A DNA stretch of 64,000 nt from Deltaproteobacteria bacterium (GTDB lineage Bacteria > Myxococcota_A > Polyangia > Polyangiales > Houyiibacteriaceae), in NCBI GenBank assembly GCA_017644045.1, contig JAEPMI010000001.1, forward strand, positions 116,470-180,469, written 5' to 3'. The notes under the pieces were generated by a model. The model had not been told where the DNA came from. It worked only from the letters and a program-made list of their open reading frames with translations, and did not search any database. Positions 1 to 8,206 of the stretch are shown piece by piece. Position numbers and translations under genes: made by a program. The first letter of the stretch is position 1, and the number at the start of each line of letters is the position of its first letter.

Positions 1-540
1 AATCGCGAGGCCAAGCTCGGTCATCGCGTCGGCCGGATCCTTCCAGCTTCGTGGACTTCGTCCACTTCGCTTCGGAAGGATCCGCCCTCGGCGATTCCCC
101 GCGCCTCCACCTATGGTCGGTTGCTGAAGCAACCTCCCAAGCTCGGTCATCGGCTCGCGCGGAGCTTTCCGGCTTCGTGGACTTCGTCCACTTCGCTTCG
201 GAAAGATCCACGCTCGTCGATTCCCCGCGCCTCCACCTCTGCCTCGCGATGAATCGCGAGGCCAAGCTCGGTCATCGCGTCGGCCGGATCCTTCCAGCTT
301 CGTGGACTTCGTCCACTTCGCTTCGGAAGGATCCGCCCTCGGCGATTCCCCGCGCCTCCACCTCTGCCTCGCGATGAATCGCGAGGCCAAGCTCGGTCAT
401 CGCGTCGGCCGGATCCTTCCAGCTTCGTGGACTTCGTCCACTTCGCTTCGGAAAGATCCACGCTCGTCGATTCCCCGCGCCTCCACCTCTGCCTCGCGAT
501 GAATCGCGAGGCCACGCTCGGTCATCGCGGCCGGACTTGC
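1..540. repeat. Array of about 125-bp repeats with nested hairpins
   Basis: Four units are recognisable by the invariant 15-mer gtggacttcgtccac at 51, 177, 302 and 427, a spacing of 125-126 bp. The left end is cut by the window. Each unit has an outer inverted repeat (ggatccttcc at 35-44 against ggaaggatcc at 74-83 in unit 1) enclosing that small hairpin. A second hairpin lies between units: gcctcgcgat-ga-atcgcgaggc at 241-262, 366-387 and 491-512. At the junction of units 1 and 2 it is replaced by a different but still self-complementary sequence, ggttgct-ga-agcaacc (119-134). No gene is convincing here; the short frames are repeat translations. The array lies just 3' of the minus-strand lipoprotein gene ending at 561. 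Confidence 0.9.
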
Positions 541-560
541 TTCGGTCGGCGCGATGACGT

Positions 561-2564
561 TCAGAACTCGTCGCAGCAGCCGCCGCTGCAGGTGCCGTCG
601 CAGATCGATGCCATGGCGCCGCAGCCGCCCACGCCGCAGATATAGCAAGAGCCGCCTTCCGGGATCGTGCAGCTGCCGCTGTCGAGGTAGTTGCTGCCGT
701 TGACGCAGGTGCCCGAGCCGTTGCACTCGCGCGGGCGACAGGTGCGGGTGCGCATCCCGTCGTTGAAGGCGCAGCTGCCCATGCACGCGCCCCACGGGTC
801 GCAGGAGTCGGAGCCGCAGCTCGTCCCCACGGCGACGTTCGTGTACACGCAGCCGGTCGAGGTGTTGCATGAGTCGTTCGTGCACGCGTTCCCGTCGTTG
901 CAGTTCAGCGCGCCGCCCCCGCTACAGCTCCCGCCAGAGCAACGGTCGTTGATCGTGCACGCGTTCCCGTCGTTGCACGTCGCGGTGTTGTTCGTGTTCA
1001 CGCAGCCCGTCGACGTGTTGCACGAGTCGTTCGTGCATGGGTTGCTGTCGTTGCAGTTCAGCGCGCCGCCGCCCCCACAGCTCCCGCCAGAGCAACGGTC
1101 GTTGATCGTGCACGCGTTCCCGTCGTTGCACGTCGCGGTGTTGTTCGCGTTCACGCACCCACTCGACGGGTTGCACGAGTCGTTCGTGCACGGGTTGGCG
1201 TCGTTGCAGTTCAGCGCGCCACCGCCTTCACAGCTCCCGCCAGAGCAACGGTCGTTGATCGTGCACGCGTTCCCGTCGTTGCACGTCGCGGTGTTGTTCG
1301 CGTTCACGCACCCACTCGACGGGTTGCACGAGTCGTTCGTGCACGGGTTGGCGTCATTGCAGTTCCGCGCGGCGCCGGCGCCGCAGCTCCCACCCGAGCA
1401 CTGATCGCCGACCGTGCAGGCGTTGCCGTCGCTGCAGGGGTCGCTGTTGTTGGCGTTCACGCAACCGCCGGCGCCGCAGCTGTCGTCGGTGCACGGGTTG
1501 CCGTCGTCACAACCGGCCGGCACGCAGCTCCCGCCGCAGCAGATCTCCGCGCCGCCGCAGAGGTTGGTGCGCACACAGAGATCGCCATCGCAACTAGCGG
1601 TCTGACAGGGGCCGGCGGTGCAGTTCATCGGCGTGCACACCGGGTACTGACACCCCATCGCCGCGTCGCAGGTCCCGCCGGCCTCTGCCGTGCACATCCC
1701 GTCGTCGGGCGTCGCCGCGCACGAGTCGGTGTCCTCGTCACACACATCGACCGTGCAGTCGACGCCGTCGTCGCAGGTCACCGCGCTCTCCGCGGGTGCG
1801 CACACGCCCTCGAGGCAGCGCTCCGGTCCGTTGCAGTACGCCCCGTCGTCGCAGTCCGCGTCGACGAGGCAGTCGGGCATGCCGAGGTCCGTGGGGCCCA
1901 TGTCGCTCCCGGCGTCCATGCCCGCGTCCATCACCATGCCCATGTCGCTCCCGTCGGGAACGACCACGCAGCCGGTCGCCGGTTGGCACACCTCGCCCGC
2001 GGCGCAGCTACCCTCGGTCTCCGCGTCGAGGCAGACACCGTCCACGCAGCGCGCCTCCGCGCACGCCGCGCTCGGTGCCTCGCAATCGGACGCCGACGCG
2101 CAGCCCTCGGTGCAGGCGTCCGGGTTCTCCGGAGAACAGTCCGGCGAGACGCATGCCCCACCCTGACACTCGGTCGCCGAAGGATCGGCCGCCGGACAGG
2201 TGACCTCCGCACAGCTCCGGGTGAAGACCAAGGTCTGGGTCGAGCGCTCGCGAAGCGCGACGGATACGCGCCGGCGAGCGACGGTCCCGCCCGAACGGTC
2301 GAGCAACCGTCCGACCAGGATGATCGACTCCTCCCCCGCCGTCTGGAGCTCACCCACGCGCTGCCCGCGGAGGAACTCGTCCGTGGGCTCGATCGGTCGG
2401 CGGAAGGAGAAGTCGGCGTCCTCCACGGAGATCTCGACCGTCTCGAACTCGAGGCCGGGAACATAGTCCGTGAGGACGTCGACCCGGAGCAGGACCCCGT
2501 CGTCGGAGCCACAGGACACGCTGAGCAAGAGCAAGACCGAGAGAGCGCTCCACCACTTCACCAT
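561..2564 (-). CDS. Cysteine-rich repeat lipoprotein
   Basis: Protein of 667 aa with a lipoprotein signal (hydrophobic LSVLLLLSVSC, acylated Cys about residue 18), so it should be anchored in the cell envelope facing outward. An N-terminal region of about 120 aa precedes an Asp/Gly/Met-rich linker. The remainder is repeats with paired cysteines such as CNDGNACTINDRCSGGSC. Three repeats of 51 aa are nearly identical. Such disulfide-rich repeats are common in myxobacterial surface proteins and are usually taken as binding or structural modules; no catalytic motif is visible. The ATG at 2564 is directly followed by the signal peptide. The gene stands alone, with the hairpin repeat array downstream. 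Ligand and role are unknown. Confidence 0.9.
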   Translation of the reverse strand: MVKWWSALSVLLLLSVSCGSDDGVLLRVDVLTDYVPGLEFETVEISVEDADFSFRRPIEPTDEFLRGQRVGELQTAGEESIILVGRLLDRSGGTVARRRVSVALRERSTQTLVFTRSCAEVTCPAADPSATECQGGACVSPDCSPENPDACTEGCASASDCEAPSAACAEARCVDGVCLDAETEGSCAAGEVCQPATGCVVVPDGSDMGMVMDAGMDAGSDMGPTDLGMPDCLVDADCDDGAYCNGPERCLEGVCAPAESAVTCDDGVDCTVDVCDEDTDSCAATPDDGMCTAEAGGTCDAAMGCQYPVCTPMNCTAGPCQTASCDGDLCVRTNLCGGAEICCGGSCVPAGCDDGNPCTDDSCGAGGCVNANNSDPCSDGNACTVGDQCSGGSCGAGAARNCNDANPCTNDSCNPSSGCVNANNTATCNDGNACTINDRCSGGSCEGGGALNCNDANPCTNDSCNPSSGCVNANNTATCNDGNACTINDRCSGGSCGGGGALNCNDSNPCTNDSCNTSTGCVNTNNTATCNDGNACTINDRCSGGSCSGGGALNCNDGNACTNDSCNTSTGCVYTNVAVGTSCGSDSCDPWGACMGSCAFNDGMRTRTCRPRECNGSGTCVNGSNYLDSGSCTIPEGGSCYICGVGGCGAMASICDGTCSGGCCDEF
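855..1399. repeat. 153-bp tandem repeats inside the Cys-rich lipoprotein gene
   Basis: The string aacggtcgttgatcgtgcac recurs at 941, 1094 and 1247, a 153-bp period equal to 51 codons. Copies are almost identical in DNA as well as protein, and more diverged half-copies lie on both sides. This suggests recent in-frame tandem duplication. The number of copies is likely to vary between strains. Confidence 0.9.
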
Positions 2565-2597
2565 GGGTGGACTCTAGTCGAACCTGGTGAATGACGC

Positions 2598-4109
2598 TCA
2601 GCTCATGCTGAACGCGAAGGGGTAGTTCACGACGACGATGCCGCCGCCCTCGGGCGGCGGGAACCGATAGGACCGAACGACACCGAGGACGCATGGCGTG
2701 AAGCGCGCGTCGCCCAGCGCTTCCCCCTCGGTGACGAGGGCGTTCGTCACGCTTCCGTCCGGGCCGATGATGAAGCGGGTGACCACTCGGCCTTCAAAGA
2801 CGCCCACCCGATCCATGGCCGCCTCGAAACACGCGACCATGTCGTGGTTCTGCGTCCGGATGACCGCACGGATGGTCTCCTTCGCGAGGCTGCCGCGCAC
2901 CGTCGGCGTCTCCCGCACCATCAGCTCTCCGAGCGCCTCCATGGGGTCCGGCGGAGCCGGTGGCTCGGCGATCGCCACCACCCCGTCATAGGGCGAGTCG
3001 GTCGCGTCGAAGCTGGGCGCGCGCACGCGATCCGCCTCGATGACGAAGGGTCTGTCGCCGCGGGGATCGCTCGCCGCGCCGAGAGCCCCCGGTTCTGCCA
3101 CCGGCGCCGGCCCCGCCCGCAACATGGTCGCGAGCAAACGTAGCTGGAGCCGCGCCCAGCGCTCCTCTTCCAGCGACTGCAGGTCGATCGGCGGCGGGGC
3201 CACATCCAACCCGAGCTCGTGCTCCATGGCCGCGAGCGTCAGGTCGAGGTCGAAGAAGGCGGCGAGCGGTCCCTCGTGTGCCATCAGCCCTTCCAGCTGC
3301 TCCACCACCTCCTCCGCCTCCGCCATCAGCCCGGCCGCGTCGCCGAGGGCGTAGGTGGAGTCGAGCTCGCGCCACGCCTCGTCGATCAGATCCTGGGCCA
3401 CGGCGGCGGCGAAGGTCAGCGCCCCGCGTGGTGCCCGTCGTTCGTCCGAGAGGCGCATCAGGGCGTCGGCCGCCGCGTCGCGACGCTCCTGCCCACTCCG
3501 GGCGGCGCACGCCACGAGCACAGGCTCCAGCGCGAGCAGCACGCGCGGCTCGACGGTCTCACCGAGCTCGTCGGCCGCGGCCACCGCCCGAGCGAATCGC
3601 GCCGCACCCACCGCACGCTCGAGACACGTGTTGCCCGGGGCGACGTGCGCCTGGAATGCCGCCCAAGGGACGACCTCGTAGCGAAGCGGGTACTCGCCCT
3701 CGGAGAGCACCTCGGCATACGCGCCGGTGGCGACGGTCTCGTCCAGCTGCTCGAGCACCGCACGCTGTCGAGGATCGAACGACGCCTCCACCAGGTCGAG
3801 CATGCGACCGGGGCTCTGGAGGTTCGGTGGCGGCCCGAGCCGCCTGCCCATCTCTTCGAGCGACTCCGGACGCGGCAGAACGTTCGTCTCCTCGGTCGGC
3901 ACCAGCCCGACGGGGATCGGCTCCCGGCGTTCGTCGATCGCGGTCACGAGCTCGTGGAGGTGTGTCTCGAGCACGTTGAGCTCCCCGGCGATCGCGCGGG
4001 TTCGATGCCGGATCGCGACGAAGACGGCGCCGATCACGATCAGCGCGAGCAGCGCGCCGATGCGAGCCGCCCGGAGCGCCTTGCTGCCCGCGCTCGGCTG
4101 GTCGGTCAC
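2598..4109 (-). CDS. Membrane-anchored AgmX/PglI C-terminal domain protein
   Basis: I start this at the GTG at 4109, whose GTGA overlaps the stop of the upstream lipoprotein gene (4106-4473 side); this gives 503 aa. The longer open frame upstream is Arg-rich and reads as a shadow of the neighbour. A single membrane helix (about residues 14-33) suggests a bitopic protein with a large periplasmic part. The centre is alpha-helical, Glu/Ala/Arg-rich and unassigned. The last 80 residues, with MVACFE, GRVVTRFIIGPDGSV and CVLGVVRSYRFPPPEGG, match the TonB-like tail domain of myxobacterial AgmX/PglI gliding proteins. That domain may contact partner proteins, but a motility role is not established here. 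Confidence 0.75.
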   Translation of the reverse strand: MTDQPSAGSKALRAARIGALLALIVIGAVFVAIRHRTRAIAGELNVLETHLHELVTAIDERREPIPVGLVPTEETNVLPRPESLEEMGRRLGPPPNLQSPGRMLDLVEASFDPRQRAVLEQLDETVATGAYAEVLSEGEYPLRYEVVPWAAFQAHVAPGNTCLERAVGAARFARAVAAADELGETVEPRVLLALEPVLVACAARSGQERRDAAADALMRLSDERRAPRGALTFAAAVAQDLIDEAWRELDSTYALGDAAGLMAEAEEVVEQLEGLMAHEGPLAAFFDLDLTLAAMEHELGLDVAPPPIDLQSLEEERWARLQLRLLATMLRAGPAPVAEPGALGAASDPRGDRPFVIEADRVRAPSFDATDSPYDGVVAIAEPPAPPDPMEALGELMVRETPTVRGSLAKETIRAVIRTQNHDMVACFEAAMDRVGVFEGRVVTRFIIGPDGSVTNALVTEGEALGDARFTPCVLGVVRSYRFPPPEGGGIVVVNYPFAFSMS

Positions 4110-5473
4110 GGGAAGAAGAGGTGGAGCTCGCCGACCTCGTCGACGCCCGTCTGGCCGTGCTGATAGACGATCGCGTACTGGCCGCACCAGGTGAGCTGGG
4201 GCCACCAATCGGTCACCGGTCCCGAGACGACGGCGCTGTTGGCGCGCGTCGTTCCGTCCGGCGCGAGTCGCGCGAAGTGGATGTCGTAGGGGTCGCTCGC
4301 GCTGCCGACGTTCCAGACCACGCCCCACTCGTTCGTGTCGGCCCAGACGATGTCGGGCTCGCCCGCCCACGGGCCGGGGTGCAAGGTGCGCTCACTCCCC
4401 GAGACGCGGCCGGTCGCGTCGACCCGGGTGAAGCGAATGCTCTGGTCGGACGGCTGTCGCCAGACCACGCCGTACTCGGTGCCACTCCAGGCGATGGCCG
4501 GTCGGTTCAGCACGGTGCCGGCTTCGATGTCGCCGGAGCGCGTGACCATTCCGTTGGCGGCGATCTCGGTCACGCCGAAGGGGGTCGAGACGATGGCGTA
4601 GTGATCGTCAGCCCAGATCAGCGGCGTGCCCGTGTAGCCGTAGTCGCCATCGTCCACCACGGACGTGCTTCCGGGCGCGGGCAGCAGCACACCGGCCTCG
4701 GAGATCCGCGCGAAGTGGATCTCCGAATCCGCGTTCACCCACGACACACCGTACTCACGGTCGATCGGGTTGTAGGCGATCGCGTGGACGTAGATGGTGT
4801 CCGCGGCGTCGGAGAGGTGCAGCTCCGAGCCCGCGACCAGCGCGCCGGTGTCGTCGAGGCGCGCGAAGTACGCCTGCCGCGTGGCGCCACGGTCGTCGAG
4901 GTAGATCACGCCGAAGCCGGTCGCGCTTCGCGCGAGCCGCACCCAGATGCTGAGCTCGCCGTCGTCGGGCGTCACCATCGTCGGCACGCTGGTCACCGTG
5001 CCCATCGCATCGACGCGGCCCACGTACGACTCGCGCGCAGGGAGGCCGGCGGTGGGCTTGCGGAAGTGCCCGATCGCATAGTCGGAGCCGGTCCACAGCA
5101 CCCGCGGCAGGCCCGGCTGGACGCCGGTCACGACGGTGTGGTCGCCGGTGCCGCCGGCGCAAGCGGTCCACCCCATGCCGCCATCGGGCTCCATGAACGC
5201 GTCCGGCTCCACGAACGCATCCGTCGCCACGAACGCGTCGGGCTCCACGAACGCATCCGTCGCCACGAACGCGTCCGTCGGGACGCCCGCGTCCGACGCG
5301 CCCCCGTCTTGGTCCGAACCGGCGTCCGAACGCGCTCCGAGGTCGACCCCCGAGTCGAGCGTGCCGCCGTCGATCCCACCGGCGTCGTCCACGCACTCCG
5401 GACAGCCGCCATCGTCACCACCGCAGGCGGCGAGCACGAGGAGCAGGGACCCAGCGAAGACGGAACGACTCAT
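4106..5473 (-). CDS. Secreted lipoprotein with DAFVEP/DAFVAT repeats
   Basis: A 455-aa lipoprotein starting at the ATG at 5473 (MSRSVFAGSLLLVLAAC, lipid Cys 17). Residues of about 20-95 are an Asp/Gly/Ser linker containing a tandem hexapeptide, DAFVAT/DAFVEP, encoded by 18-bp repeats near 5175-5290. The rest has recurring blocks of about 50 aa with patterns such as FARLDDTG, WSGTEYGVVW and ADDHYAIV. This is typical of beta-propeller-like extracytoplasmic proteins. No enzymatic motif is seen. The stop overlaps the start of the AgmX-domain gene, so the two are probably co-translated and may act together at the cell surface. Confidence 0.85.
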   Translation of the reverse strand: MSRSVFAGSLLLVLAACGGDDGGCPECVDDAGGIDGGTLDSGVDLGARSDAGSDQDGGASDAGVPTDAFVATDAFVEPDAFVATDAFVEPDAFMEPDGGMGWTACAGGTGDHTVVTGVQPGLPRVLWTGSDYAIGHFRKPTAGLPARESYVGRVDAMGTVTSVPTMVTPDDGELSIWVRLARSATGFGVIYLDDRGATRQAYFARLDDTGALVAGSELHLSDAADTIYVHAIAYNPIDREYGVSWVNADSEIHFARISEAGVLLPAPGSTSVVDDGDYGYTGTPLIWADDHYAIVSTPFGVTEIAANGMVTRSGDIEAGTVLNRPAIAWSGTEYGVVWRQPSDQSIRFTRVDATGRVSGSERTLHPGPWAGEPDIVWADTNEWGVVWNVGSASDPYDIHFARLAPDGTTRANSAVVSGPVTDWWPQLTWCGQYAIVYQHGQTGVDEVGELHLFFP

Positions 5474-5508
5474 CGGCGCATGATACGCCGACCGCGGGCT
5501 CACATCCC

Positions 5509-6288
5509 TCACGGCTGATCGTCCCGAACGAGCACGAATCGCACCTGAGTCGCGTGGACCGTGTCGATCCCCTCGATGGGCCTCCGTGCCGGCGCGACCA
5601 CGATCGTGAGCGTGTGCTCGCCGGGCTCGGGTAGCAGCTCGGAGGCGAGCGCCGTCAGGCGAACGGCCCCACTCGCTGCGACGTCGATGGGGAGGTTCAA
5701 GCGCTCGGGCTCCCCCGCGCCGCTCGTCCGGAACACTGCCGCGTGCACGGGGATCGAGGTCTCGGTGGAAGGCCGAAGCCGAAGCTCCACCCGGTCCTCG
5801 GCGCGGAAGCGACCGCCGGCCTCCCCTTCCGCACCACGCTGGGTCTGCGCGCCTCCATGAACCGACGCGGCGTACTCGGGGAGCTCGGGCGTGCTCTGCG
5901 GCAGCCACACGAAGAGCGCGATTCCGGCCGCGAGGGCGATGGCCGCGGCGCCCACGACGAACCCACGACGCGACCCGGTGCGCGCCGCTGCCCCCGACGA
6001 CCGGGCCGGCGCTTCGCTCCGCACGGGCACCGCTTCGGCGACTTCGCTCGACGGCTCACCGACCTCGCTCGGCGCACCGAGGATCGCATCCAGGAACCCC
6101 GCCTGGTCGTCGTCGTCCAACGGCGCGAACGCCGCCTCCAGCGCGTCGGCCTCGTCGCCCGCGTCCGCACGCAGCTCCGCGAGCTCGTCGTCGGTGAGCT
6201 CGCCCGCGGCGAGCTTCTCCCAGCGCGGATCGAGCTCGCGCTCGCGCGCCGTTTCTCCGAGAGCGTCCATGAGCTCCTCGTCGGTCAT
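5509..6288 (-). CDS. Single-pass membrane protein, probable partner of the ECF sigma factor
   Basis: A 259-aa protein starting at the ATG at 6288, which overlaps the sigma-factor stop by four bases (ATGA). Residues 1-105 are acidic and predicted cytoplasmic (MTDEELMDALGE, ELTDDELAELRADAGDEADAL). Residues 109-129 form one membrane helix. The C-terminal 130 aa are predicted outside, beta-rich, ending in TIVVAPARR and VRFVLVRDD. The topology and coupling fit an anti-sigma or sigma-regulatory protein, but I see no zinc-binding anti-sigma motif (HxxxCxxC), so this role is inferred from context. The longer frame upstream of 6288 is a shadow of the sigma gene. Confidence 0.75.
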   Translation of the reverse strand: MTDEELMDALGETARERELDPRWEKLAAGELTDDELAELRADAGDEADALEAAFAPLDDDDQAGFLDAILGAPSEVGEPSSEVAEAVPVRSEAPARSSGAAARTGSRRGFVVGAAAIALAAGIALFVWLPQSTPELPEYAASVHGGAQTQRGAEGEAGGRFRAEDRVELRLRPSTETSIPVHAAVFRTSGAGEPERLNLPIDVAASGAVRLTALASELLPEPGEHTLTIVVAPARRPIEGIDTVHATQVRFVLVRDDQP

Positions 6289-6953
6289 CGGGTTCGCTCC
6301 CCGGACTCGAGCTCGCCGCGAAGCGCTCGTGCCCGTTTCATGATCCGGCTGCGCCACGCGTGCGCCGCGTCCTTGGAGAGTCCGAGCTCGGCGCATACCT
6401 GATCGGTGGACTTCTGCTGGCGCCAGACCAGATCGAAGACCTGCCGACCGAGCGGGCTCAGCTCCTGCTCGAGCCGCGCGAGCAAGAGCTGCAGCATCTC
6501 TCGGTTGCTCACGTCGCGCTCGACACTCGCCTCGCTCCCACCGCGCTCGAGCGTCGCCTCTTCCACCGGCTCGTCGGTGAAGGGGCTGCGGCGTTTGCTT
6601 CGGAGGATCGACTTCGCTTCCTGCTCGGCGACGCGACCGACGAAGTTCGCGAGCGAGAGCCCACGCTCCGGGTCCCACCGACGGAGCACGCGCGCGTCGT
6701 TGGCGAAGAGCATCACGAAGACCTCCTGCGCCAGGTCGCGGACCTCTTGCCGCGCTTCCCTGCCGGCGAGGACGCCCTTTCGATAGAGCACGCGAGCGAC
6801 GCGCGCCTGGATGACGGGTGTGAGGAGCGCGACGAGCTGCCGGACCGCCTCCGGCTGCCGCTCGAGGGCTCCGGCGAGCACGGCCTCGCCCGCCGGCGTG
6901 CGCGGCGGCGGCGACGGCTCGGCGGCTTCGACGGGCTGGGGTTGAGCGCTCAT
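6285..6953 (-). CDS. RNA polymerase sigma factor, ECF/sigma-70 family
   Basis: A 222-aa protein if started at the ATG at 6953 (MSAQPQPVEA). Region 2 covers about residues 40-115 (VRDLAQEVFVMLF, RGLSLANFVGRVAEQEAKSILR). Region 4 covers 150-210 (LSPLGRQVFDLVWRQQKSTDQVCAELGLSKDAAHAWRSRI), a helix-turn-helix for -35 recognition. An ATG at 7166 in the same frame would add 71 residues of non-homologous, Arg-rich sequence and is rejected. It is coupled to the membrane protein 5509-6288. It is divergent, 218 bp away, from the lipoprotein at 7172 and the CHAT gene beyond, which are candidate targets (inference). Confidence 0.9.
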   Translation of the reverse strand: MSAQPQPVEAAEPSPPPRTPAGEAVLAGALERQPEAVRQLVALLTPVIQARVARVLYRKGVLAGREARQEVRDLAQEVFVMLFANDARVLRRWDPERGLSLANFVGRVAEQEAKSILRSKRRSPFTDEPVEEATLERGGSEASVERDVSNREMLQLLLARLEQELSPLGRQVFDLVWRQQKSTDQVCAELGLSKDAAHAWRSRIMKRARALRGELESGERTR

Positions 6954-7171
6954 CGCCGGCGCAGCGTAGGGGCCCGGTCGCGGTCGGGCCAGCGAAGATC
7001 GCGCGTGGTCGTCGTGCCCATCCGGACCCGGAAGACGGCCCCCCGTGTGTTCGCTCACGCGCTCGAACGAGGCGGTGTCAGCTCCTCGTCGCTCGCGTCG
7101 GAGGCCTCGATGTCCCCGCGGTCGCGCAGTGGGTGTGACCGGGCAAGAGGGACGAATGGAGAACACGACAG

Positions 7172-8155
7172 ATGAACTGCATCCTGAAGAAGCACGCCCT
7201 CGCCTGGGCGCTGGGCGGGACCCTCATGGGCTCGCTCGCGGGCTGCGCCGCCGACACGACCGTGGCTCTGGAGGACGAGCTCGCCGCCGCCCGCGAGGCG
7301 GAGGGTCTGGCGGAGCTGATGCCCGTCGAGCTGAGCGACATCGACGGTGAGGCCGAGGCCATCGAGAGCGGGTCACTCATCCACGAGCTCGAGCTCGAGG
7401 GTGGCCGCATCATCCGCTTCGTCGAGGAGGAAGACGGCTCGGTCGGCGTCCTCGAGGTCGGGCACGCGCAGCAGCTGATGATCCCGAGCTTCACTCGTGA
7501 CGAGGGCGTCACCAGCCTCGAGCTCTTCCAGACGCTCGCGCCCGAAGCCGACGTCCCCGAAGCGCTGGTGGCCGCCCACGCGCGTGAGGCCGAAGCGCTC
7601 GAACGCGCCGACCTCTCCGTGGTCCCCGTGCGCGTCCCGCTCGGCTGGCACGACGAGTTCGGCGAGCAGTCCTACTTCCGCTGCGACAACCGGTGGAGCG
7701 ACCCGCCCAACGCCTACAGCCACGAGTGGTACTTCAACAACTCCTGGCACCAGACGTTCAAGAACCGCACGGAGGTCGAGGAGTCGATGGTCGTCGAGCT
7801 GCTCGACATCACGAACTCCTCCTACTTCTACGCGGGCGGCGGTCCCGTTCGCCGTGTGTACCTCGGCGTCTGTGTGGACGACCATTGGTACGGGCCCTTC
7901 AACGGCGCCAGCGATGACGTCGACTTCGAGGTACAGCGCCTCGTGAACGGGGCCTGGACCCACGTCGTCGACTACCGTCTCCACGGCGACGACCGGGCCG
8001 TGTACTACAACGCTTCCTGGATCAACCGTCGCTATCGCGGCCGCATCCGGGCGTACGACCCGCCCGGCGGAGCGTACACCGATGGGCTTCGGGACGTCGG
8101 CTTCGCCGTCGCGTACGACAAGCCGCTTCAGCTGCAGTTCGAGCTCGCTCCCTGA
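7172..8155 (+). CDS. Hypothetical lipoprotein
   Basis: A 327-aa protein with a lipoprotein signal (lipobox SLAGC, Cys 25). Residues 30-150 are Glu-rich and helical. The C-terminal half is rich in Tyr, Trp and Asn (HEWYFNNSWHQTF, YFYAGGGPVRRVYLGVC, GRIRAYDPPGGAYTDGLRD) and looks like a secreted beta-domain with two or three cysteines. I do not recognise the family. It lies between the divergent sigma operon and the CHAT gene on the same strand as the latter (51-bp gap), so it may share a transcript with it. Confidence 0.8.
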   Translation: MNCILKKHALAWALGGTLMGSLAGCAADTTVALEDELAAAREAEGLAELMPVELSDIDGEAEAIESGSLIHELELEGGRIIRFVEEEDGSVGVLEVGHAQQLMIPSFTRDEGVTSLELFQTLAPEADVPEALVAAHAREAEALERADLSVVPVRVPLGWHDEFGEQSYFRCDNRWSDPPNAYSHEWYFNNSWHQTFKNRTEVEESMVVELLDITNSSYFYAGGGPVRRVYLGVCVDDHWYGPFNGASDDVDFEVQRLVNGAWTHVVDYRLHGDDRAVYYNASWINRRYRGRIRAYDPPGGAYTDGLRDVGFAVAYDKPLQLQFELAP

Positions 8156-8206
8156 CCCCTTTTCTCGGACTGGAGGTCGCCCCTCATTCGCGCTATCCAG
8201 CGCGAC

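Noticed and set aside
1-540. CRISPR array
   Set aside because: Repeat units of about 125 bp adjoin each other with no unique spacers of even length, and no cas genes are present.
6954-7166. Longer N-terminus for the ECF sigma factor
   Set aside because: Arg/Pro-rich and unlike sigma factors; it would fill the divergent promoter region.
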